A stretch of DNA of 43,097 bases from Caulobacter sp. S45 (GCF_903642205.1 NZ_CAHJWH010000008.1:1-43097), one strand, 5' to 3'; shown: positions 33,941 to 43,097, counted from the first letter of the stretch. A program made the numbers and translations. The notes: generated from the sequence alone by a model not told the origin.

Positions 33941-34429
33941 TCAGATGATCGTGGCGTCCGCGTCCATGGCGCGGGTGTAGCGGCCATCGACGTAGACCAG
34001 GGGCTCGGCCAGCCCTTCCATGTACACTTCGACCACATCGCCGATGAAGATGCCATGAGTGCCATAGTCGACCTGCTTGACGTTGCGGCACACTATGCTT
34101 GCCTGCGCTGCGCCAAGTCGGGGGACGGCGAGGTCGGTCTCGGGCCAGTCGCCCGTCGCGAACCGCGCCTCGCCCTTCAGCCGGCCCGCGCAGATGGCCG
34201 CGATATCGCTTTGCGAATGATGCAGGATGTTGATTGCGAAGGGCGCTCCACCCGCAAGCGGAGCATAGAGGGAGGCGGTACGATTGACGCAGATGAGCAT
34301 GGAGGGCGGGTCGAAGCTCAGCTCGCTGACCGCCGTCGCCGCCATGGCGTATCGCCGGCCCTCGTAGCGGCTGGTGATCACCACCACAGCTTTCGCCAAG
34401 CGTCTCAAGGCCTGCTTCAGCGCATCCAT
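33941..34429 (-). CDS. Flavin reductase family protein
   Basis: A 162-residue flavin-reductase-like (FMN-binding split-barrel) protein. Characteristic parts are VVVITSRYEGRRYAMAATAV, LSFDPPSMLICVNRTASLY, FAINILHHSQSDIA and a late GTHGIFIGDVVEVYM. Such proteins supply reduced flavin to two-component monooxygenases; no partner is nearby. Confidence 0.92.
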   Translation of the reverse strand: MDALKQALRRLAKAVVVITSRYEGRRYAMAATAVSELSFDPPSMLICVNRTASLYAPLAGGAPFAINILHHSQSDIAAICAGRLKGEARFATGDWPETDLAVPRLGAAQASIVCRNVKQVDYGTHGIFIGDVVEVYMEGLAEPLVYVDGRYTRAMDADATII

Positions 34430-34527
34430 GCAGGCTCTCCCGGCAGCCTCGGCTGGCCCTTGGAGGTTCTAGCCTCCAGATCGCCGGACCACCACCAGGC
34501 ACACTGTACGCTTCTCCCACCGGGGTG

Positions 34528-34751
34528 GATCGCCACTTGGCCAGTCCAGCTGGTGACCGGACGCAACTGGCGCGGCTCGGCCTTCGCCAGCGCCAAGGGG
34601 CGTACCGACGTGCCGAAGATCGTGGACCGGTAGATGGACGGCAAGATCGTCATCAACCGCACGATCACCGTGTCCTCAGCCGGACGAGATCAACAAGGGT
34701 TTGGAATTGATACACGTGGGCGAGAGCATCCGCCACGTGGTGGTCTACTGA
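34528..34751 (+). pseudogene. Remnant of a class III alcohol dehydrogenase / glutathione-dependent formaldehyde dehydrogenase
   Basis: The frame reads VQLVTGRNWRGSAFASAKGR, TDVPKIVDR, then TAG (34631-34633) where the family has Tyr, then MDGKIVINRTITV. After a further frame change it continues DEINKGLELIHVGESIRHVV to TGA at 34749-34751. This is the last 70 or so residues of the frmA/adhC family. No N-terminal part precedes it. Two lesions and a missing front make it a clear relic, lying between the flavin reductase and trpC. Confidence 0.85.
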
Positions 34752-34758
34752 CCGCGGC

Positions 34759-35541
34759 TCAGCTGGCCATCAGCCTGCGTGTCGCCCTCGCCACGTCGGC
34801 CTGGCACATTAGGCTCTCGCCCACCAGCAGCGCGCGCGCACCGGCGACCTGAAGGCGGACGGCATCGGCGGACGTGGCGATCCCGCTCTCGGCCACCAGC
34901 AGCGCGGACGACGGTGCGAGAGGAGCCAGGCGTTCGAACACGGCCAGGTCTGTGACGAAGCTCCGCAGGTCGCGGTTGTTGACGCCGATCAGGTCGGAGC
35001 CGAGAGCGACCGCGCGCGCCAGCTCCGCCTCGTCATGCACCTCCACCAGGACGTCCAAGCCGAAATCCCGCGCTGCCAGCATCAGTCGGCTCGCCAAGCC
35101 GTCATCGACCATGGCGAGGATGACCAGGATGCAGTCCGCGCCCAGCGCCCGGGACTCGGCCACCTGCCAGGGATCGACCAGGAAGTCCTTGCGTAGCGCA
35201 GGCAGCCCTACCGCCTCACGCGCGGCAGCCAGATAGGCGTCCTCGCCCTGGAAGCTCGGCTGGTCGGTCAGCACCGACAGGCAGGTGGCGCCTCCCTCGG
35301 CATAGGCACTGGCCAGCGCCGACGGGTCGAAATCCGCCCGGATCAGGCCCTTAGAGGGGCTCGCCTTCTTGATCTCGGCAATCAGAGCCAGACCGTGCGT
35401 GATGGCGAGCGCCGCCCGAAATCCGCGGGCAGGGCGGGCCGCGACGGCCAGCCGCTCGATCTCTCCCTGAGGCGTGCGCACCTTCCGTTCAGCCACGTCC
35501 TGGTGCTTGTAGGCTGCGATGTGGGCCAGGATGTCGGTCAC
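34759..35541 (-). CDS. trpC: Indole-3-glycerol-phosphate synthase
   Basis: A 260-residue (beta/alpha)8 enzyme. Motifs: [57 protein letters not shown] and [10 protein letters not shown]. It closes the indole ring in tryptophan synthesis. The start overlaps the trpD stop by four bases (ATGA), so it is the third gene of trpGDC. Confidence 0.97.
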   Translation of the reverse strand: MTDILAHIAAYKHQDVAERKVRTPQGEIERLAVAARPARGFRAALAITHGLALIAEIKKASPSKGLIRADFDPSALASAYAEGGATCLSVLTDQPSFQGEDAYLAAAREAVGLPALRKDFLVDPWQVAESRALGADCILVILAMVDDGLASRLMLAARDFGLDVLVEVHDEAELARAVALGSDLIGVNNRDLRSFVTDLAVFERLAPLAPSSALLVAESGIATSADAVRLQVAGARALLVGESLMCQADVARATRRLMAS

Positions 35542-36566
35542 GCGAAGGTCTCGAGCGAATTCGTAATCGTCACGAGCCGCTCCAAGGCAATGCGGGCGCG
35601 CCCCTCGTCGATGGCCGAGGCGGCGCGGCGCAGGCCGGCCTCCAGCGTCTCCTCAACCTCGGCCACCAGGAAGGCGGCGGCGGCGTTAAGCAGGACGATG
35701 TCGCGATAGGGCCCCGGCGCGCCCTCCAACAGCGCCTGCAGCGCCCGCGCGTTGTCGTCCGGGTCACCGCCACGCAGGGCCTGGGGAGCGACCCGCGGCA
35801 GTCCCACTGCTTCCGGCGTGATGCGGAACAGGCGCACCGCCCCATCACGCCACTCCGCGATGTCCGTCGCGCCGGTGGTGGTCAGCTCGTCAAGGCCCGC
35901 ACCGTGCACCACCCAGGCCCGTTCGCTGCCCAGCGCTCCCAGCACCCGCGCCATCGGCTCTACCAGGCGCAGGTCGTAGACGCCAAGCACCTGGCGCTGC
36001 GCCCCGGCCGGGTTGGAAAGTGGACCGAGCAGGTTGAACACGGTTCGGAAGCCAAGTTCGGCGCGCACGGAAGTGACATTGCGCATGGCCCCATGATGGA
36101 CGGGGGCGAACAGGAAGCAGACACCGGCCTCTTCGAGCGCGCGCCGGGACTGGTCGGGCGTTGCGGCGAGATTGACGCCCATTGCGGCCAGCACGTCCGA
36201 GGAGCCGGAGCGCGAGGACATGGCGCGATTGCCGTGCTTGGCCACCTTCAGCCCGCCGCCGGCGGCCACGAGCGCGGCTGCGGTGGAGATGTTGAAGGTG
36301 TGCGCCCCGTCGCCTCCGGTGCCACAGGTGTCGATCACCTGGAAAGGGTGGTCCAGTAGGGTGGCTGACCGGCGCATGGCCCTGGCGCAGGCGGTGATCT
36401 CGCCGACCGTTTCGCCCCGCAGCCGCATGGCGGTCACCGCGGCTGCAACCTGGGCGGGACTGGCCTCGCCCTGCAGGCAGGCGGTGAAGAACTGCTCCGC
36501 GTCCGGCTCCGACAGGGTCGCCCCGTCGGCGAGCCGCGCGAGCAGCGGCTTGAACGCTATGCTCAC
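35538..36566 (-). CDS. trpD: Anthranilate phosphoribosyltransferase
   Basis: A 342-residue protein from GTG 36566 ([20 protein letters not shown]). The PRPP site [38 protein letters not shown] and the later [18 protein letters not shown] are family motifs. The start overlaps the trpG stop (GTGA). It catalyses the second step of tryptophan synthesis. Confidence 0.97.
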   Translation of the reverse strand: MSIAFKPLLARLADGATLSEPDAEQFFTACLQGEASPAQVAAAVTAMRLRGETVGEITACARAMRRSATLLDHPFQVIDTCGTGGDGAHTFNISTAAALVAAGGGLKVAKHGNRAMSSRSGSSDVLAAMGVNLAATPDQSRRALEEAGVCFLFAPVHHGAMRNVTSVRAELGFRTVFNLLGPLSNPAGAQRQVLGVYDLRLVEPMARVLGALGSERAWVVHGAGLDELTTTGATDIAEWRDGAVRLFRITPEAVGLPRVAPQALRGGDPDDNARALQALLEGAPGPYRDIVLLNAAAAFLVAEVEETLEAGLRRAASAIDEGRARIALERLVTITNSLETFA

Positions 36567-37159
36567 GCAACGTTCGCGATGCGGGACGGGCCGCCGGCCA
36601 TGGACAGGAAGTTGGCCAGCAAGCGGCGGCCGCCTTGGGTGGCGATGGATTCGGGGTGGAACTGCACGCCGTGGATTGGGCGTGAGGCGTGGGCCAGCCC
36701 CATGATCTCGCCGTCCTCGGTCCATGCAGTGATCCGCAACGCTGGCGGCAGGGTGTCCCGTCGAACCGCCAGGCTGTGATAGCGGGCGGCTATAAAGCCG
36801 TCCTCGGCGCCTTCAAACACGCCCTCCCCGGTGTGGTGGACGGGGCTAGTCTTGCCATGCATGAGGCTCCGGGCGCGCACGACCTCGCCTCCGAAGGCCT
36901 GCCCGATGGCCTGGTGGCCCAGGCAGACGCCGAGGATCGGCAGGTCTGCAGGCGCCGAGGCCAGCAGGGCCAGGCAAACGCCTGCTTCGCTGGGCGTGCA
37001 GGGGCCGGGCGAGAGCAGCACGCCGTCCGGCCGCAGCGCCAGTGCAGCTTCCGCGCTCAGCGCATCGTTGCGACGCACGAGGGTCTCGGCGCCCAGCTCC
37101 TCAAGGTAGTGGACGAGGTTGTAGGTGAAACTGTCATAGTTATCGATGACCAGGATCAT
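36563..37159 (-). CDS. trpG: Anthranilate synthase component II (glutamine amidotransferase)
   Basis: A 198-residue class I amidotransferase from ATG 37159. [19 protein letters not shown] opens the chain, the nucleophile Cys79 lies in [10 protein letters not shown], and His/Glu lie in [20 protein letters not shown] is also conserved. It supplies ammonia to TrpE, which is not in the window. It is the first gene of trpGDC. Confidence 0.96.
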   Translation of the reverse strand: MILVIDNYDSFTYNLVHYLEELGAETLVRRNDALSAEAALALRPDGVLLSPGPCTPSEAGVCLALLASAPADLPILGVCLGHQAIGQAFGGEVVRARSLMHGKTSPVHHTGEGVFEGAEDGFIAARYHSLAVRRDTLPPALRITAWTEDGEIMGLAHASRPIHGVQFHPESIATQGGRRLLANFLSMAGGPSRIANVA

Positions 37160-37261
37160 TGGGACCGAGCGCGCTTGTCCCCCGTTCTTAGGCGTTCGTC
37201 GCCCAGGCTCCAAGCGGCTGCTCACCGGGCGTTAACGGCTTGGGGCGCCACTGCTGCAATC

Positions 37262-37468
37262 ATGCTGATGCTGAGAGCGAAGGCTGGCCCGTCCATCGAC
37301 GACGCCCGGTTGCACCTGCAGCCGCCAGGGCGGCGTGAGGCGGTCTTGCCGGCGTTAGGCGCCGCGGCGTTCGCGGCCGTCAGCGCCATGACGCTCGCTG
37401 GGGCCGTGATCCTGGGCCCACCCGGGGAAGCGCGAGCAACGCCGGTCGCGGTCCAGTCGCCATGGTGA
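37262..37468 (+). CDS. Small single-pass membrane protein
   Basis: A 68-residue protein from ATG 37262. After a basic N-terminal segment (PPGRREAVLP) there is one predicted membrane helix (ALGAAAFAAVSAMTLAGAVI) and a short tail. It is divergent from trpG across about 100 bases. Short proteins of this plan are common in Caulobacteraceae, but the family is not known to me. Confidence 0.45.
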   Translation: MLMLRAKAGPSIDDARLHLQPPGRREAVLPALGAAAFAAVSAMTLAGAVILGPPGEARATPVAVQSPW

Positions 37469-37496
37469 AAGCTAGAATAATGTAACCACCTGGAAA

Positions 37497-37525
37497 CCTT
37501 GATCGCGCTCCCGTACGCATCAAGG
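37497..37525. promoter_or_regulatory. Inverted repeat upstream of the asparagine synthetase gene
   Basis: CCTTGAT (37497-37503) and ATCAAGG (37519-37525) form a perfect 7-base inverted repeat with a 15-base spacer, 34 bases before the start codon at 37559. It could be an operator or a leader hairpin. Confidence 0.3.
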
Positions 37526-37558
37526 CGCAGCCCCGCTGCTCCCAGGAGTGTGCGCCGC

Positions 37559-39136
37559 ATGTGCGGAATCGCCGTCGCCGTCGGCATTGAGGACGCTGCA
37601 GACGTCGTCACATGCCTGATCGCCGGACTGGAACACCGGGGCGACGTCAGCGATCCTGTCGCTTCACCCGCAGCCCGTATCGCCATGGCCACACGTCGGC
37701 TCAGGGTCGTGGACGGGGTGCAAGGCGTGCAGCCGCAGCTCTCTTTCGACGACCGCATCGCAGTGGCCATGAACGGGGAGATTTACAACCACCGCCAACT
37801 GCGGCGTGAGCTTGAAGGGTTGGGCGCCCGCTTTACGACCGACAGCGATACGGAGGTGCTGGCGTGCGCGCTCAGCATCTGGGGCGGAAAGGCGCTGCGG
37901 CGCCTGAACGGCATGTTCGCCTTCGTGGCTGTAGACACCGCCTCCGGCGCCTTCATCGCGGCGCGCGATCCGCTGGGAGTCAAGCCGCTCTACGTGATCC
38001 AGCAGGGCGAAAGCTTCGTTTTCTGCTCGGAGATGACGCCGCTGCTCGACGTGGTCGAAACGGGCGAGGTGATGCTGCTGCCGCCGGGCTATGTGCTGTC
38101 AGGGAGCTACTGCTCGCCTTACAAGTCGGCGATCTCCGATCTCCAGCCCATGTCGCGGGCAGCTGATCCTCGGGCTCTAGACGCCATTCTGGCGGCGGCA
38201 GTTGCGCGGCGCATCCCTCCGGACCTGCCCTTCGCCTTGATGTTCAGCGGTGGAATAGACAGCACCCTGGTCGCCCACTACGTCCGGCGGGCCGGTTATG
38301 AGGTCCCTGGCTACTTCCTGGGTGATGAGAGCGCCCCGGACTTCCGCTTTGCGCAGGCGTATGCGGAGCTGACCGGGCTGGACCTGCGCCTTGTCTCCTT
38401 TGACGAACCGAGCAGGATAGACACCCAGATTGCCGACACCGTGCGCTTTTGCGAGAGCTTCGAGCCGGCGGTGGTGCGCGACAGTTACTGTACCGGGCTG
38501 CTCTCCCGTCAAGTCCATCATGACGGCTATCGAGTGGCTTTGTGCGGAGAGGGGGCTGACGAACTGTTCGCGGGCTACCGCCCGCTGGAACTCGGCTTCA
38601 TGGCGGGGGAGACCCACGGCGCGGCTTTGCGGGACCAGTGCCTTGGCGGCATGCACCGCGGCAACCTGCAGCGGCTGGACCGGGCGAGCATGCGTTGGGC
38701 GGTGGAGGCCCGCGAGCCGTTCCTCGACCCTAACGTGGTTAACCACGCGATGGCCCTCCAGGCGAGCGCCTTCGTCAGCTCCGAGGGCGTGGGCAAAGCG
38801 CCGTTGCGCGCACTGTTCGACTTCTATCCTGGCGAACTGCCCGCCTCGATCCGTGACCGCACCAAGCGGCCGATGAACGAGGGCACGGGGCTTGACGCCA
38901 GTCAGGCCGACTCGCCTTGGGCCAGGCGGGCCGACGCCGCGCTCAGCGATCGCGAGTTCGCCGAAGGGCGACGGCGGTTCGACGCCTTCGACCTGCGGTC
39001 GAAGGAGGAACTGCTCTACCTGCAGGTGCTGGCGGACCGGATCGATGTGGAGCGTGCGCCCCATCTGAAGTCACGGCTGAGGCTGGAAGCTGCAGACCTG
39101 CCGGGGATTGAGCAGCTCTCAGAGTACCGGATATAG
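37559..39136 (+). CDS. asnB: Asparagine synthetase (glutamine-hydrolysing)
   Basis: A 525-residue class II amidotransferase starting at ATG 37559, chosen because Cys2 (MCGIAVAVG) must be the N-terminal nucleophile. NGEIYNHRQLRREL and FAFVAVDTASGAFIAARDPL are glutaminase motifs. The ATP-pyrophosphatase loop is LMFSGGIDST, followed by CGEGADELFAGYR. AREPFLD is also conserved. It is shorter than E. coli AsnB, so a specialised homologue (sugar or peptide amidation) is an alternative. Confidence 0.88.
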   Translation: MCGIAVAVGIEDAADVVTCLIAGLEHRGDVSDPVASPAARIAMATRRLRVVDGVQGVQPQLSFDDRIAVAMNGEIYNHRQLRRELEGLGARFTTDSDTEVLACALSIWGGKALRRLNGMFAFVAVDTASGAFIAARDPLGVKPLYVIQQGESFVFCSEMTPLLDVVETGEVMLLPPGYVLSGSYCSPYKSAISDLQPMSRAADPRALDAILAAAVARRIPPDLPFALMFSGGIDSTLVAHYVRRAGYEVPGYFLGDESAPDFRFAQAYAELTGLDLRLVSFDEPSRIDTQIADTVRFCESFEPAVVRDSYCTGLLSRQVHHDGYRVALCGEGADELFAGYRPLELGFMAGETHGAALRDQCLGGMHRGNLQRLDRASMRWAVEAREPFLDPNVVNHAMALQASAFVSSEGVGKAPLRALFDFYPGELPASIRDRTKRPMNEGTGLDASQADSPWARRADAALSDREFAEGRRRFDAFDLRSKEELLYLQVLADRIDVERAPHLKSRLRLEAADLPGIEQLSEYRI

Positions 39137-39145
39137 CCCATCGCC

Positions 39146-40084
39146 TCAGAAGCTGAACGGCTCGACCTGCTGGCGTTCGCCACACATGAAGGCGTCGGCG
39201 ACGAGTTCCAGTGGGCGGAGGTCCGCATCGGAGGCCCCCTTCGCCAGAAGCTCGGCAAAGCGGGCGTAGAGATCAGGATATTCCCTCGACGGAGCGGTCT
39301 TCACCGTCTGACCATCGACCTCCAGCTTCGCGCCGCCTTCGGTCAGTAGCAGCGTCCTGCCTGAGCGGGTCTGGATCTCTATGTTCCAGGTCTGCGGCCC
39401 GGTCTGGCGCCAGTCGAAGATCGCGGTCAAGATGTCGCCCGGCGGTTCGGACCCGAAGCCAAGTTCGACCGCGATCGGGCTCTGTCGATTTGAAGGGATG
39501 CTGAGCTTGGCGGTCCGCACGAACACCTCGGCGGGCAGGATCGCCGTGACGATGGACAGGGCGTTGATTCCTGGGTCGAAGACTCCAAATCCGCCGGCGT
39601 CCCAGACCCACTCCTGTCCAGGATGCCACTTGCGGACATCCTCCTTCCAGGTCACCGAAAGAGTCGCAACCTGCTCGCCTTTCAGCCGGGCGGCCGCCTC
39701 GACCACAGCCGGGTTCGCCCGCGCGTGCCAGGCGCCGAACAGCGTCAGCCCATGGCTTTGCGCCAGGTTCACCAGGGCGCGAGCTTCACCCAGGGTGGCG
39801 GCGGGCGGCTTCTCCAGCAGCACGTGCTTGCCGGCGAGAAGGGCCCGGCGCGCAGCGTCAAAACGCTTCGCGGGAGCGCTGCAGATGGCGACGCACGCCA
39901 CCTCGGGCGCTTCGGCGTACATCTGCGCATCCTTGGAGAACACCTTTTCCACACCAGGGATGGTCTTGGCGTGACCACTGGTCACGGCCGCCAGCTCGAA
40001 GACGCCCGAACTCTGAATGGCGAGGAGGTGCTGGTCCTGCGCGATCTTGCCGTAGCCGATTATCGCCAGCTTGTATGGAGGCAT
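39146..40084 (-). CDS. Gfo/Idh/MocA oxidoreductase, aldose 1-dehydrogenase type
   Basis: A 312-residue protein. The Rossmann loop is LAIIGYGKIAQDQHL, the EKP motif lies in HVLLEKPPAATLGEA, and the second half has WHPGQEWVWDAGGFGVFDPG and INALSIVTAILP. This combination is typical of the L-arabinose/D-galactose 1-dehydrogenase subgroup that feeds non-phosphorylative sugar pathways. The other pathway enzymes are not seen here. Confidence 0.85.
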   Translation of the reverse strand: MPPYKLAIIGYGKIAQDQHLLAIQSSGVFELAAVTSGHAKTIPGVEKVFSKDAQMYAEAPEVACVAICSAPAKRFDAARRALLAGKHVLLEKPPAATLGEARALVNLAQSHGLTLFGAWHARANPAVVEAAARLKGEQVATLSVTWKEDVRKWHPGQEWVWDAGGFGVFDPGINALSIVTAILPAEVFVRTAKLSIPSNRQSPIAVELGFGSEPPGDILTAIFDWRQTGPQTWNIEIQTRSGRTLLLTEGGAKLEVDGQTVKTAPSREYPDLYARFAELLAKGASDADLRPLELVADAFMCGERQQVEPFSF

Positions 40085-40162
40085 AGGACGCTCACCGACG
40101 CTGGAAGAAAGCGCAGCCGTGCGGCCGCGGTTCCGCTCTAGGTCTCAGCTGGGGTCAGCCGA

Positions 40163-40678
40163 TCAGCAGCCGCTGTCGTCCCAGTGATAACGGGACTGGG
40201 CCGCATTCCAGACGTACCGGCCACAAGGCACGCCTCCTGAAGATGCGGCCATGGCCGGAGCCGCCGCCTGCGCCCCGGACTCCTGCGACCAGGCGTCTCC
40301 GCCATAAGCTGGCCCGGCGTCACCATCGTAGCCATCGCCATAGCCATAACCGCCGTACCCATAGTCCGCATAGCCGAAGCTCGACGGATAGTAGTAGTAC
40401 CACGGAGAGTAGAAGTCGTAGGCGTACAGCGAGGCCAAGCCGAACCCCAGGCCGAAGCCGTAGAACGGGAAGAAGCCCCTGTAGCCAAAGCCATAGCCGC
40501 CGCGGTAGAAGCCTCCGCGGTAGCCGTATCCTCCATGATAGCCGCCGTAGCCACCATGGAAGCCGCCTCCGTGGAAGCCTCCACCTCCGTGGAAGCCACC
40601 GCCGCGCTGGGCGGAAGCTGCTGCCGGGATGATCAACGTCAAGGCGCAAACTGACGCCGCCAAGGTTCTCAATCGCAT
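40163..40678 (-). CDS. Gly/Tyr-rich secreted protein
   Basis: A 171-residue protein with a signal peptide (MRLRTLAASVCALTLIIPAA then ASAQ). The mature part begins with GGGFHGGGGF repeats and passes through FYRGGYGFGYRGFFPFYGF to GYGGYGYGDGYDGDAG. A C-terminal Cys pair stands in VPCGRYVWN and DDSGC. It is probably a periplasmic or surface protein. Low-complexity composition prevents assignment. Confidence 0.75.
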   Translation of the reverse strand: MRLRTLAASVCALTLIIPAAASAQRGGGFHGGGGFHGGGFHGGYGGYHGGYGYRGGFYRGGYGFGYRGFFPFYGFGLGFGLASLYAYDFYSPWYYYYPSSFGYADYGYGGYGYGDGYDGDAGPAYGGDAWSQESGAQAAAPAMAASSGGVPCGRYVWNAAQSRYHWDDSGC

Positions 40679-40824
40679 GTCCAACTCCACTGGCGCCGGG
40701 CTGCGGGCGACGCCGGCCGACGCGATATCTTTAAGATAGGCAGCTCTTTCCTGAACCCAAGCTGAACTGTATGGCCTCCTTGCAGGCTTCGGCGCCGTGC
40801 TGAGCATCTTGCCGCGAGTGGCGT

Positions 40825-42735
40825 ATGAAGCGTATCCTCCTTACTCTAAGCGCTCTGGCGCCCCTCTCAGGCGCCGCCTGGGCCCAGGACATCCAGCCAC
40901 AGCCCAGCCCCATGCCTCCGTCGATCGAGGCGCCCCGGGACATGGCCTTTCCGGGCCAGATCACCCTGCAGGTGGACGCGAGCGACGTCACCCGCCGCAT
41001 CGATCAGGTGCGCGAGACGATCCCGGTGGCGGGGCCTGGTCCCATGGTCCTGCTGTATCCCAAGTGGCTGCCCGGCAACCACTCGCCGAGCGGTCCGCTG
41101 GACCAGCTCGCGGGCCTGGTGATCACCGCCAACGGCCAGCGCCTCGAGTGGACGCGCGATCCGGTGGACGTCTACGCCTTCCATGTGGACGTGCCGGCGG
41201 GAGCAACCAGCCTGGAGCTCCGCTATCAGTATCTCACGCCCACTGAGGACCGGGTGGGGCGGATCATGGCCACGCCCGAGATGCTGAACCTGGAATGGAA
41301 CACGGTCGCGCTCTATCCCGCCGGCTATTTTTCGCGGGACATCACCTACCGGCCGAGCGTCACCCTGCCGACAGGTTGGAAGTTCGCCTCGGCCCTGGAT
41401 GGAGCAAGCCGGGCCGGCGACACGGTCAGTTTCGCGCCCGTTTCCCTCAACACGCTGGTGGACTCTCCGCTGCTGGCGGGTCGCCACTTCAAGCAGGTGA
41501 CGATCAGCGACAGTCCCGTGCCCGTGCGTTTGGACATTGCCGCTGACAGTGAAGCCGACCTCGCCGCCAGCCCTGAGCAGATCGAGGCGCACCGCAGCCT
41601 GGTCCGCCAAGCCTATGCGCTGTACGGCTCCCACCACTACGACCACTACGACTTTCTGCTGTGGCTCAGCGACGAGATGGGCGGGGAGGGGCTGGAGCAT
41701 CACCGGTCCAGTGAGGACGGAACTGAGCCCGGCTACTTCACTGATTGGACCCACTCCGCCAGCGAGCGCGACCTGCTTGCGCACGAATTCACCCACTCCT
41801 GGAACGGCAAGTTCCGCCGCCCGGCGGATCTGTGGACTCCAAACTTCAACGTGCCCATGCGCGATTCCCTGCTCTGGGTCTATGAGGGCCAGACGCAATA
41901 CTGGGGGTATGTGCTGGCCGCTCGCGCGGGGCTGTGGACGCAGCAGGAGGCGCTGGACGCCATCGCCGCCACAGCCGCGGCCTACAACGAGCGCATCGGG
42001 CGGCAATGGCGCGCAGTGCAGGACACCACCAACGATCCCGTCATCTCCGAGCGCCGGCCGCTGTCCTGGCGCAGCTGGCAGCGGAGCGAAGACTACTACT
42101 CCGAAGGTCAGCTGATCTGGCTCGACGCCGACACCCTGATCCGCGAACGCACCGGCGGCCGCAAGTCCCTGGACGACTTCGCCCGTGGTTTCTTCGGGGT
42201 GCGCGACGGCAGCTACGTCACTGACACCTACAGCTTCGAGGACGTGGTGGCGGGGCTGAACGCAGTGACGCCCTATGACTGGGCCAGGTTCCTGCGCACC
42301 CGGCTGGACGGACACGGACCGGGCGCGCCGCTCGATGGGCTGGCGCGTGGTGGATATAAGCTCGTCTACACAGACACGCCGACAGGCTTCTTCAAGGACA
42401 ATGAGGCGCGCCGCAAGATCACGGACCTCAGCTACTCGCTGGGCGTGATCCTCAACAAAGACGGCAAGCTGACCGATGTGCACTGGGGCGGCCCGGCCTT
42501 CAACGCAGGGCTGATCAGCGGCGCCACGATCTTGGCCGTGAATGGACTATCCTACGACGGAGACAAACTGAAGGACGCGATCAAGGCCGGTGGCCAGCTG
42601 GAGCTCCTGGTGAAAATCGGGGACCACGTCCGCCCAGTCCAGGTCGCTTACACGGGGGGGCTGCGCTACCCGCACCTGGAGCGGATCGCGGGAACGCCTG
42701 CGCGACTCGACATGATCCTAGCCGCCAAGAAGTAG
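40825..42735 (+). CDS. M61 family metallopeptidase (glycyl aminopeptidase-like)
   Basis: A 636-residue exported protein with a signal peptide (MKRILLTLSALAPLSGAAWA). The N-terminal beta-rich domain is followed by the catalytic domain with GEGLEHHRSS and the zinc motif HEFTHSW (His320, Glu321, His324), then YEGQTQYWG with the downstream Glu ligand. A C-terminal PDZ-like domain covers about 530-610 (LGVILNKDGKLTDVHWGGPA, FNAGLISGATILAVNGLSYD). A periplasmic peptidase, likely releasing N-terminal Gly or Ala. Confidence 0.94.
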   Translation: MKRILLTLSALAPLSGAAWAQDIQPQPSPMPPSIEAPRDMAFPGQITLQVDASDVTRRIDQVRETIPVAGPGPMVLLYPKWLPGNHSPSGPLDQLAGLVITANGQRLEWTRDPVDVYAFHVDVPAGATSLELRYQYLTPTEDRVGRIMATPEMLNLEWNTVALYPAGYFSRDITYRPSVTLPTGWKFASALDGASRAGDTVSFAPVSLNTLVDSPLLAGRHFKQVTISDSPVPVRLDIAADSEADLAASPEQIEAHRSLVRQAYALYGSHHYDHYDFLLWLSDEMGGEGLEHHRSSEDGTEPGYFTDWTHSASERDLLAHEFTHSWNGKFRRPADLWTPNFNVPMRDSLLWVYEGQTQYWGYVLAARAGLWTQQEALDAIAATAAAYNERIGRQWRAVQDTTNDPVISERRPLSWRSWQRSEDYYSEGQLIWLDADTLIRERTGGRKSLDDFARGFFGVRDGSYVTDTYSFEDVVAGLNAVTPYDWARFLRTRLDGHGPGAPLDGLARGGYKLVYTDTPTGFFKDNEARRKITDLSYSLGVILNKDGKLTDVHWGGPAFNAGLISGATILAVNGLSYDGDKLKDAIKAGGQLELLVKIGDHVRPVQVAYTGGLRYPHLERIAGTPARLDMILAAKK

Positions 42736-42742
42736 GCAAGAA

Positions 42743-42774
42743 AGCGGCTCCGTCACTGCCGTGGCGGAGCCGCT
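42743..42774. terminator. Hairpin terminator after the M61 gene
   Basis: AGCGGCTCCG (42743-42752) and CGGAGCCGCT (42765-42774) form a perfect 10-base stem with a 12-base loop, seven bases after the stop codon. Confidence 0.78.
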
Positions 42775-42788
42775 CTAACTACGATGAA

Positions 42789-42808
42789 GAGGCCGCAAGA
42801 GCGGCCTC
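42789..42808. terminator. Hairpin terminator after the cold-shock gene
   Basis: GAGGCCGC (42789-42796) and GCGGCCTC (42801-42808) form a perfect 8-base stem with loop AAGA, six bases beyond the end of the minus-strand cold-shock gene. Confidence 0.75.
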
Positions 42809-42814
42809 GCCGGA

Positions 42815-43097
42815 TCAGCCAATGACTCGAAGGTTGCCGGCCGAAGTCTTGCCGGTGCGACGGTCCTGCTCCAGGTCGTAGGATACGGTCATCCCCTCAT
42901 CCAGGCTGTTCAGCCCGGCGCGCTCCACCGCCGAGACGTGCACGAAGATGTCTGGCCCACCCTCGTCGGGCAGGATGAAGCCGAAACCCTTGGTGGCGTT
43001 GAACCACTTCACCTTACCGCTGCCGGAGCCCATGACCTGACCTGCCCCGCGAGCTGCGCCGCCGCCAGCGCCGAAGCCGCCGCCGCGATCGCCGCCG
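42815..43097 (-). CDS. Cold-shock-domain protein, partial (5' end outside the window)
   Basis: The cold-shock domain is complete: [34 protein letters not shown] and [20 protein letters not shown], with RNP1 (KGFGFI) and RNP2 (DIFVHV). The frame stays open beyond ATG 43033 to the window edge with a Gly-rich extension ([20 protein letters not shown]). Caulobacterales cold-shock proteins often carry such Gly/Arg-rich N-termini, so the true start probably lies outside. Single-stranded nucleic acid binding is expected. Confidence 0.92.
   Translation of the reverse strand, partial: GGDRGGGFGAGGGAARGAGQVMGSGSGKVKWFNATKGFGFILPDEGGPDIFVHVSAVERAGLNSLDEGMTVSYDLEQDRRTGKTSAGNLRVIG

Noticed and set aside
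40540-40620. Short repeats near 40,540-40,620 as a possible CRISPR or VNTR array
   Set aside because: They encode the Gly-rich GGGFHGG repeats of the secreted protein and have no spacer structure; no CRISPR array was seen anywhere in the window.
40867-42483. A 538-codon minus-strand frame opposite the M61 peptidase
   Set aside because: Shadow of a clear peptidase gene; no motif or ribosome-binding site.

Overview
The window is high-GC alphaproteobacterial DNA. The family Caulobacteraceae (Phenylobacterium or Caulobacter type) is suggested by a PhyR/NepR/EcfG general-stress locus with EcfG-type promoters, a trpGDC cluster with 4-base overlaps, a Gly-rich N-terminally extended cold-shock protein and a DUF2924/large serine recombinase module. 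The genus is inferred from protein flavour only.

Left part (1 to about 14,890): accessory DNA that abuts the 3' end of a tRNA-Ser(GGA) gene. It holds a TIR-like/DUF2188 gene pair; a small inverted-repeat (MITE-like) element; two small coupled hypothetical genes lying between imperfect direct repeats; a complete IS5/IS427-type insertion sequence with a -1 frameshift site and CTAG target duplications; a four-gene cassette (hypothetical, two YbjQ-like proteins, PspA-like); a DUF4157-like zinc-site protein; a decayed gene end; an IS1595-family element whose ends I located at 9083 and 11700 and which carries extra genes (a MltR-like gene broken by one TGA, and a superinfection-immunity-like membrane protein); a ParB-like gene cut by that element; and a DUF2924/serine recombinase module whose recombinase has lost its catalytic domain.

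Middle part (14,895 to 28,620): core genes. These are tRNA-Ser, msrA, a cyclopropane-fatty-acid-synthase-like methyltransferase, wrbA, DUF3253, an alpha/beta hydrolase lipoprotein and a Leu/Glu-type dehydrogenase. The general stress response cluster follows: a disordered stress protein, nepR, ecfG, an egtB-like gene, a KGG protein, a Pro-rich small protein, phyR and a YqjD/DUF883-like membrane protein. Six or more sequences matching GGAAC-N16/17-(C/G/T)GTT lie upstream of these genes, so the cluster looks like a self-contained EcfG regulon. An EF-hand lipoprotein and an OmpR-type response regulator/histidine kinase pair come next.

Right part (28,690 to 43,097): an APC amino-acid permease, hrpB, an SDR oxidoreductase, a flavin reductase, a decayed class III alcohol dehydrogenase tail, trpGDC, a small membrane protein, an asparagine synthetase, an aldose (arabinose/galactose) 1-dehydrogenase-like oxidoreductase, a Gly/Tyr-rich secreted protein, an M61 peptidase and the end of a cold-shock-domain protein that runs off the window.

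The most system-like observations are the PspA/YbjQ cassette, the TIR-like/DUF2188 pair, the cargo-carrying IS1595 element, and the overlapping back-to-back EcfG promoters in the stress cluster.
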